A stretch of 64,000 nucleotides of DNA from G963720515 sp963720515 (GTDB lineage: Bacteria; Actinomycetota; Thermoleophilia; Gaiellales; Gaiellaceae), in assembly GCA_963720515.1 (NCBI GenBank), contig OY970397.1, positions 2,170,001 through 2,234,000 of the forward strand, read 5' to 3'. How positions within the stretch are numbered: the stretch's first letter is position 1; the number at the start of each line of letters is the position of its first letter. Shown piece by piece: positions 58,315-64,000 of the stretch. The translations under genes and the position numbers were made by a program. Below the pieces are notes generated by a model. That model saw only the letters and a program-made list of their open reading frames with translations. It searched no databases and was not told where the DNA came from.

Positions 58315-59777
58315 ATGCGCCGCCGCACGCTGATTGGAATCGCCGCTGTCGTGCTCACCCTCGCCGGGCCTCCGGCGGCGACCGCCGCCTACACGTCCAC
58401 GATCAGCGGGACGACCGTCACCATGACGGGCGGCGCGACAAGCGACTCGCTCGCGATCGACCAGAGCGGCGGCCTGCTCCGCCACAACCGCTTCGGCGAC
58501 GCAGGGTTCAACAGCGCGTACGACTGGAGCACCTCGGTCGGCGGCGACCAGACGTTCTCGGCCTCGAACTCGCTCGTCGTCATCAACGTCAACGCCGGCG
58601 ACGGGAACGACTCGATCTCACTCGGCTCCCTCACGGCGCCGGCCACGGCGGGGCAGGCGCGCGTCAACGTGAACGGCGGCGCCGGGATGGACGCCATCCT
58701 CTGGGACGACTCCGCCGACTCCACGGGACGTATGGTCAACCTCCAGGGGGCGCCGCTCCACCAGCTCCTGCCGTCCACCGGGTTGCCGACCGGGTGGGGC
58801 GGCGGGGGCGTCGAGCAGGTCACGGTCCTCGCCGGATCGGGCTCGGACATTGTCGCCATCGAGGGCTCGAGCGCGGGCGTCTCGACCGGAATCCGAGGAG
58901 GCGGCGGCGCGGACACATTCACCGTCGGCGTCCGAAGCCCCTACAACTCGCTCGACAACCTGCTCGGCCCGGTGACCGTCGACGGCCAGGCCGGCACGGA
59001 CGCCCTCTTCGTGGTGGACAACGGCAATCCGATCGGCCGCACGTTCGCGGTCGGCCCGACGGCGATCAAGCGCAACGCCGCCGCCCTCCTCGGCTACAGC
59101 CTGTTCGAGTCGCTCTCGCTTCTGCTCGGACTCGGGAGCGACACGCTCACCACGACCCCCGGAGGGCAGGGCTTCTCGGTCACCGGCGGGAACGGCAACG
59201 ACTCGCTTATGGGCGGCAGCGGCCCGGACACGCTGAACGGCGGTGCGGGCAACGACGTGCTCAAGAGCCGGGACGCCCAGCTCGACACCGACATCTGCGG
59301 CGACGGGTCCGATTCGGTGGCCGCGGACACGCTCGACGGCGTCTCGCCGGACTGCGAGCTCGTGAGCCGTAGGCCGTCGCTTTCCAACCTCGCGATCGCG
59401 CCGAAGCGGTTCAAGCCGGCGCGCGGCGGGGGCAGCATCGCAACGACGCGGCGCGGCGCGATCGTCACCTTCAGGCTGTCCGAGGACGCGACGGTCGTCT
59501 TCAAGGTCGACCGGCTCACGAGGGGTCGCCGGGTCGGCGGGCGCTGCGTCGCGGAGACGGCATCCAACCGCACGAGCCCGCGGTGCACGCGCGTCATCCA
59601 CCTGCGCGGCAGCTTCGGCCGCGCGAGCAAGCTCGGCAAGAACACGTTCCAGTTCACGGGCCGGCTCCGCGGCAAGGCGCTCGACGCCCGGGAGCTACAA
59701 GCTCGTGGCGGCGCCGCGCCTCCGGAACGGTCAGGCTCGGCACGAAGCGCTCGGTCGCCTTCACGATTCGCACCTGA
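58315..59777 (+). CDS. Secreted RTX-like calcium-binding repeat protein (frameshifted at the end)
   Basis: A signal peptide (RRRTLIGIAAVVLTLAGPPA ending ATA) is followed by a beta-rich region with G-D-G-N-D-S and G-G-A-G-M-D-A type turns. RTX-like nonapeptide units lie near residues 295-325 (GGNGNDSLMGGSGPDTLNGG, AGNDVL). A C-terminal beta-domain (about 350-480) has two cysteines (RCVAETASNRTSPRC). Frame changes near 59690 and 59725 precede the likely end FTIRT at TGA 59777. Calcium binding would stabilise the beta-roll outside the cell. No type I secretion genes are near, and the N-terminal signal indicates Sec export. Role unknown. Confidence 0.75.
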
Positions 59778-59817
59778 GCGGGTTTCGCCGCCCAGTCTCT
59801 GGGAGACTCCGTACTCC

Positions 59818-60708
59818 ATGCGATTTCGGCGCGGCGCCCGGCTCGACACCTCGCAGGTCGAGGACGTTCGCGGCAGCAGGCGCCCCGGCACGGGAGGGCT
59901 CGCGGTCGGCGGCGGAGGCATCGGCGTCGCCGCGCTCGTCATCTACCTGCTGATCAACGTGCTCGCCGGGGGCGGCGGCGGGCTCGGCTCGCTCGGGAGC
60001 CTCGAGGGCGAGCAGATCTCGACCGGCCCCGGCTCGGCGGAGCTCCGGCAGAACTGCCAGACCGGCGAGGACGCGAACGAGCGGCAGGACTGCCGGATCG
60101 TCGCCGACGTGAACTCGATCCAGGCGTACTGGACGGGCGCCTTCCAGCAGAGCGGCCGGCAGTACACGCCCGCGACGACCGTGTTCTTCACGGACGCGGT
60201 CCAGACCGGGTGCGGCAACGCAACGTCGCAGGTCGGGCCGTTCTACTGCCCGGCCGACAAGCACGTCTACATCGACCTCGGCTTCTTCGACGAGCTCCAG
60301 TCGCGCTTCGGCGCGGAAGGCGGCCCCTTCGCGGAGGCCTACGTGCTCGCCCACGAGTACGGCCACCACGTCCAGGACCTCCTCGGCACGCTCTCACGCG
60401 CGCAGGAGGGAAGCGGGCCCGAGGGCGGCTCCGTTCGGACGGAGCTCCAGGCCGACTGCCTCGCCGGCGTCTGGGCGAACCACGCGGTCGAGGGCGGGCT
60501 CATCACCGAGCTCACGCAGGCGGACATCAACTCCGGGATCGACGCGGCGGGCGCGGTCGGCGACGACCGCATCCAGGAGCGGACCCAGGGCCAGGTCGAT
60601 CCGGAGTCGTGGACGCACGGCTCGTCGGAGCAGCGCCGCCGCTGGTTCTCGCGCGGCTACGAGACGGGCAACGCCGCGCGCTGCGACACGTTCACCGGCT
60701 CGATCTAG
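59818..60708 (+). CDS. Neutral zinc metallopeptidase, YpfJ family
   Basis: The 296-residue protein has a cytoplasmic N-terminus (RFRRGARLDTSQVEDVRG), one membrane helix (about 32-52) and a peptidase domain. ADVNSIQAYWTGAFQQ, QTGCGNATSQVGPFYCPADK (paired cysteines), VYIDLGFFDEL, AYVLAHEYGHHVQ (HExxH zinc site) and ELQADCLAGVWANHA (third ligand region) follow in family order. Function of YpfJ is not established; the catalytic domain faces outside. It is convergent with the GST gene, overlapping by 4 bases. Confidence 0.9.
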   Translation: MRFRRGARLDTSQVEDVRGSRRPGTGGLAVGGGGIGVAALVIYLLINVLAGGGGGLGSLGSLEGEQISTGPGSAELRQNCQTGEDANERQDCRIVADVNSIQAYWTGAFQQSGRQYTPATTVFFTDAVQTGCGNATSQVGPFYCPADKHVYIDLGFFDELQSRFGAEGGPFAEAYVLAHEYGHHVQDLLGTLSRAQEGSGPEGGSVRTELQADCLAGVWANHAVEGGLITELTQADINSGIDAAGAVGDDRIQERTQGQVDPESWTHGSSEQRRRWFSRGYETGNAARCDTFTGSI

Positions 60709-61346
60709 GGCGCGAAGTCCGGCAGGTCGAGATCCTGCTCCTCGACCATCCGGCGGACGCCGGGCAGCTCGAGGGAGCGGAGGAAGTGCGCGCGGAGGTT
60801 CGGACGGTCCCAGGCGGGCGGCTCCTGGAAGCGGCCCCAGCGCGTGAGCATGAAGAGGTAGATGTCGGCGCCGGTGCGCGAGTCGCCGACGAGCCACTCG
60901 CGGCCCTCGAGGTCGGCGTCGAGCCGGTCGTAGATCACGCGGAGCTCCTCGGCCGCGCGGGCCCGGAGCGCGTCGGCGCCGGCCGGGTCGGTCGTGTAGC
61001 GCTCGGGATAGAACCAGCGCATGAGCGTGGTCTGCACCGTGTTCGTGAGGAAGATCAGCCGCCGGTAGACGAGCGAGCGCTCGGGCGTCCCGACCGGCGG
61101 GACGAGGCCCGACTCGGGGAACCGGTCGCCCACGTGGAGGACGATCGCGGCGGACTCGGTGATCACGAGGTCGCCGTCCTCGAGCGTCGGCACTCGGCCG
61201 GACGGGTTCAGCTTCAGGTACTCGGGCGGGCTCTGGTCGTTCTCGTCGCGCGGGACGAGCGCGAGCTCGTAGTCGGCGCCGGCCTCCGCGAGCGAGGCGT
61301 GTGCGGCCATCGCCGCCGAGGTCGGGATGTAGTGGAGGCGGAGCAC
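60705..61346 (-). CDS. Glutathione S-transferase family protein
   Basis: The 213-residue protein has an N-terminal thioredoxin fold (LRLHYIPTSAAMAAHASLAE, LNPSGRVPTLEDGDLVITES with the cis-Pro and E-S glutathione-binding motif) and an all-helical C-terminal half containing LVGDSRTGADIYLFMLTRW. Actinobacteria mostly lack glutathione, so the thiol cofactor may differ. It starts at GTG 61346 and directly follows the small 61347 gene. Confidence 0.88.
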   Translation of the reverse strand: MLRLHYIPTSAAMAAHASLAEAGADYELALVPRDENDQSPPEYLKLNPSGRVPTLEDGDLVITESAAIVLHVGDRFPESGLVPPVGTPERSLVYRRLIFLTNTVQTTLMRWFYPERYTTDPAGADALRARAAEELRVIYDRLDADLEGREWLVGDSRTGADIYLFMLTRWGRFQEPPAWDRPNLRAHFLRSLELPGVRRMVEEQDLDLPDFAP

Positions 61347-61655
61347 CTAGCGTGGTGCGACGAGCTCGGGGTAGCGGCCGGCGTCGTAGTCGCGCACGAA
61401 GGCCCCGAGCCCGTGCTCGAAGGAGACGCCGTGGCCGTACGCGCGGTTCGCGCCGACCACGATGACGCCGACCTCGGCGAACGCGCGCTCGAGGACGCAG
61501 CCGCCGCCCTGCCAGGCAGTGCACGCCTGCGGCAGCTCATAGAGCGGATCGACGCCGTGGTCGGTGCGGATGCGGTTCACGCGGCGCAGCACGTCGTCGA
61601 GCGGCTGGGGCGGCGCGACCGGGGCTGCGGGTTGAGGCCGAACCTCGAGGGACAT
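61347..61655 (-). CDS. Uncharacterised small protein upstream of the GST
   Basis: I do not recognise this 102-residue protein. It contains PLDDVLRRVNRIRTDHGVDP, LYELPQACTAWQGGGCVLER and AFAEVGVIVVGANRAYGHGV with two cysteines; it is soluble. ATG 61655 follows TAGACT by 7 bases. Its stop abuts the GST start, so the two form one transcript. Confidence 0.6.
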   Translation of the reverse strand: MSLEVRPQPAAPVAPPQPLDDVLRRVNRIRTDHGVDPLYELPQACTAWQGGGCVLERAFAEVGVIVVGANRAYGHGVSFEHGLGAFVRDYDAGRYPELVAPR

Positions 61656-61662
61656 CGCCGCG

Positions 61663-61668
61663 AGTCTA
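61663..61668 (-). promoter_or_regulatory. -10 element TAGACT of the small gene-GST operon
   Basis: TAGACT on the minus strand, then 7 bases, then ATG 61655. Confidence 0.5.
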
Positions 61669-61728
61669 CTCCGCGGTGCCGGGGTCGAAGCGCACGTCGC
61701 GCCGTGCGGGCGCTTCCGTCGCCGGAAC

Positions 61729-61758
61729 GCCGAGGGGCGGGTTTCCCCGCCCCTCGGC
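61729..61758 (-). terminator. GC hairpin terminator of the carboxypeptidase gene
   Basis: GCCGAGGGGCGGG pairs perfectly with CCCGCCCCTCGGC across loop TTTC, 24 bases after the M14 stop. Confidence 0.7.
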
Positions 61759-61781
61759 TCGTTCACGTCTGCGCTACCGGC

Positions 61782-64000
61782 CTACTGGTCGCCCCAGTAG
61801 ACGGCCGAGCTGAGCGCAGGCCACTCGCGCTCGGGGTCGGCCCGGTAGAGCGGGTTGTTCGCGAACACGGTCAGCCTCGCCGTGTCGGCGGTGTTCTTGC
61901 CGTGCGCCACGAGCGCGGAGCCCGGCGCGGAGGCCGACTGCGCGTCGAGGAGCCACAGCCCCGCCGCGAAGAAGCCGGTGAGCGGTAGCTTCGCGTCCAC
62001 GGAGAAGCTCGCCGGCGTCGACGTGAACCACGTCGGCGGGTCGACGATCATCGTGTCGCGGGCCGGGTACGTGCCGACGATCGGGCTGTTCACGCCGCCC
62101 GTGTTGTCCCAGTACACGATGCCGCTGCGGCCCGCGCCCGTCCTGCTCGCGGGCGTGAGGCCCGTGACCTGGGTGCCGGTGACGAGGAAGTTCGCCCCGT
62201 TCGAGCCGGCGCCGACGTAGCCGCCGCCCGCGGCGAAGAACGCCGTGAGCCGGGCCCGTCCCGTTACGTTCGATGCAGCCGGGTACGCGCCGGTGTTGAA
62301 GATGACGTCGTAGCCCGCCAGCGGGTCGGTCGGAGCCGTGTTGATCGTATTGGTGGAGATCGGGTCGGCCTGGAACCCGAGGTTCCGGAGCGACCAGACG
62401 TCCTGGTTGACCGCGCCCGTGAGGACGGCGATCTTCGGTGCCGCGACCGGCTCGAGGCCGGCCGGGAGCGAGGAGGCGGACACCTTCGCGAACGAGATGC
62501 CCTTGCCCGAGCCTGCGGCGTCGAGCGCGGCTCGTGCGCTGGCGCCGAACACGATCGTGCCGGCCGGGAACGTCTGACCGCCGGCCGTGAACGACGCGGT
62601 TGCGAGCTGCGCCGCCGTCCCGCCCGTGAGGAGCCCGTTCAGGACCCGAACGGCGGAGGCGGAGTCGATGCGCAGGATGTAGCGGTCGGTCGAGGCGGGC
62701 TTCTTGTCCTTGCCCTTACCGTCCTCGACGCCGCCGCCCAGGGCGTTCGGCTTCTTGAGCTCGACCTTGTTCAGCTTCAGGTGCGAGCCGCGCGGGATCT
62801 GGACGACGTCCGCGCCCCAGAGCGCGCCGTGGCTCCAGGCGCCGGGCGGCGCGTAGAGCTGGCTGATGGAGGCCGAGATGTCGTCACCGATGTCGAGCGC
62901 GGTCTCCGCGAGGCCGCGGTGCGCCTGCTTCATGTCCACGACGTAGGAGCCCTTCTCGTACTTCTTGCCGCCGAAGGACAGGTCCTTCTTGAGCTCCCAC
63001 ACGCGGATCCCGTTGAAGAAGAGCCACCCCACGAGGCGATTCGCCTCGGCGTCGGAGCGCTGGCCTGCACCGACCGGGATGACGTAGGCATCCGGGTACT
63101 CGTGCATCCAGTTGTTCGCCACGTCGAACGGCGCCGGGCAGCACGCGGGTCGCGCCTCGCCGTGGACGCCGCGCCGGTAGATCTCGACCGTGTCCCACAT
63201 GAGGTCGTGCCGGTTCGCGATGTCGAACTTGAGCGTCGACTCCGCGACCGTGTATTGCGCCGTCCGCGAGCCGATCCGGCCGCGCGGGAAAGGCAGCGTC
63301 GTGCCGGGCACGCCGCAGCTGGTGCCGGTCGAGTTGCACATCTCGACCGTCGATCCGTTCAGGCCGACGAGCTGCGAGTACATCGGCGTGTAGAACGGGC
63401 CCCAGTCGTCCCAGCCCTCGGCGACGGCCGGGCCGGGCGTGGTGCCGTCCGGGCAGATGCCGGACGGGGCGGAAGATCGCCGTCCGAGCACCAGTCGTTG
63501 ATCGGCCGCGTGATCGCCATGCCAATCGCGTTCATCGCCGCCTCGTTCGCGTCGATGCGCGACTGGTTCCACTTGAGCCAGAGGTCGTAGTCGATGCCGG
63601 GGTTGTGCGGCTTCGTCGTCGCCTCGACGAGCGTCGGCGTAACGTAGCCGTGCTGGTCGAGGAGCTCCGGCGCGAGGTACTTCTGGATCTCGCGAATCGT
63701 GTTCTTCGTCTCCGACTGCGACTGCGTGAGCCAGTCGCGGTTCAGGTCGAAGTTGTTCGAGTTCGCGCGCTGGTTGAGGATGTGGCCGTCCGGGTTGTGG
63801 ATCACGTCGAAGACGATGATCGAGTGGTCGAGGACGTCGTCCACCCACGGGTCCGTCCCGTACGGGGTCGTCGCGAGACGCTCGATCATGTTCAGGTCCG
63901 CGTCGATGCCCTCGGACTCGTTCCCGTGGATCCCGGCCTGGATGAAGAGCGGGATCTTGAAGTTCGCGCCCCAGTGGTCGAGAAGCCGCTGGGCCTTGTC
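61782..64000 (-). CDS. M14-family zinc carboxypeptidase, N-terminally truncated by the window (frameshifted)
   Basis: The gene enters from beyond 64000. The first codons read FIQAGIHGNESEGIDAD, which holds the M14 zinc motif H-x-x-E. VFDVIHNPDGHILNQRANSN supplies the N-P-D-G and R/N substrate motifs, and ELLDQHGYVTP the third zinc-ligand region. A frame change lies near 63470. After the peptidase domain come about 400 residues of beta-rich sequence with PKIAVLTGAVNQDVWSLRNL, AGYDVIFNTGAYPA and AFFAAGGGYVGAGSNG, resembling a glutamine-amidotransferase-like or surface domain. It is probably secreted. Visible part about 739 residues. Confidence 0.8.
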   Translation of the reverse strand, partial: QGPAASRPLGRELQDPALHPGRDPRERVRGHRRGPEHDRASRDDPVRDGPVGGRRPRPLDHRLRRDPQPGRPHPQPARELEQLRPEPRLAHAVAVGDEEHDSRDPEVPRAGAPRPARLRYADARRGDDEAAQPRHRLRPLAQVEPVAHRRERGGDERDWHGDHAADQRLVLGRRSSAPSGICPDGTTPGPAVAEGWDDWGPFYTPMYSQLVGLNGSTVEMCNSTGTSCGVPGTTLPFPRGRIGSRTAQYTVAESTLKFDIANRHDLMWDTVEIYRRGVHGEARPACCPAPFDVANNWMHEYPDAYVIPVGAGQRSDAEANRLVGWLFFNGIRVWELKKDLSFGGKKYEKGSYVVDMKQAHRGLAETALDIGDDISASISQLYAPPGAWSHGALWGADVVQIPRGSHLKLNKVELKKPNALGGGVEDGKGKDKKPASTDRYILRIDSASAVRVLNGLLTGGTAAQLATASFTAGGQTFPAGTIVFGASARAALDAAGSGKGISFAKVSASSLPAGLEPVAAPKIAVLTGAVNQDVWSLRNLGFQADPISTNTINTAPTDPLAGYDVIFNTGAYPAASNVTGRARLTAFFAAGGGYVGAGSNGANFLVTGTQVTGLTPASRTGAGRSGIVYWDNTGGVNSPIVGTYPARDTMIVDPPTWFTSTPASFSVDAKLPLTGFFAAGLWLLDAQSASAPGSALVAHGKNTADTARLTVFANNPLYRADPEREWPALSSAVYWGDQ

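Overview
The window looks like chromosomal DNA of a high-GC actinobacterium, most likely class Thermoleophilia (Gaiellales/Solirubrobacterales-like). This is an inference from very high GC, many leaderless start sites, the gene content (DUF6529, LtrA, DUF6325 plus SHOCT, secreted FN3/Ig-like proteins, a class II ribonucleotide reductase, a tmk-holB-ricT block) and from what is missing (no sporulation or mycolate genes). No rRNA gene allows a firm placement. Many genes are split by one- or two-base frame changes although both halves match one family. I read most of these as indel errors of a draft (possibly long-read metagenome) assembly rather than decay. A run of 66 A at 48026-48091 is almost certainly an assembly artefact.

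Layout. 0-7.2 kb: surface-polysaccharide genes (two GT2 glycosyltransferases, DUF2304, a GT-C membrane transferase, wecB, a processive-type membrane GT2) with a LysE exporter. 7.2-10 kb: a flavoprotein monooxygenase and a multicopper oxidase carrying two heavy-metal-binding modules. 10.2-12.9 kb: nrdJ. 12.95-14.85 kb: a visibly AT-richer accessory cassette with a BpsA-like aminopropyltransferase and an unknown partner. 15-19.7 kb: hydrolase, GAF-cyclase, LtrA and small unknowns. 19.8-26.9 kb: secreted proteins (M1 peptidase, FN3, RCC1 repeats, Ig-like) and membrane proteins. 27-32.7 kb: MFS exporter plus threonine dehydratase, a cyclase-receiver fusion, DUF2269, an Ada zinc domain and a Ca2+/cation exchanger. 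32.6-33.6 kb: an orphan contractile-tail tube gene with a partner gene. 33.6-36.1 kb: haem genes (hemH, hemE). 36.2-41.7 kb: LytR_C protein, sugar epimerase, and a FtsX-like permease with a tandem-ATPase ABC protein. 41.9-44.4 kb: tmk-holB-ricT. 44.5-46.9 kb: apbE and small envelope proteins. 46.95-48.8 kb: tRNA-Thr(CGT) followed by an excisionase-like gene and poorly coding DNA. 48.9-54 kb: envelope proteins including an LPG-synthase-type flippase and a holin-like/phosphodiesterase fusion. 54-64 kb: divergent LysR pair, orphan oligopeptide-binding lipoprotein, RTX-like protein, YpfJ zinc peptidase, GST and a truncated M14 carboxypeptidase.

Cross-cutting signals. (1) At least 15 genes have a TANNNT-type hexamer 6-10 bases before the start codon and mostly no Shine-Dalgarno, which indicates leaderless mRNAs. 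(2) Five clear copies and one degenerate copy of a roughly 100-bp intergenic element (core GTCACAGACACGYG, promoter-like hexamer, GC hairpin) are dispersed over 41 kb, half of them between convergent genes. (3) Long perfect GC hairpins close many transcription units.
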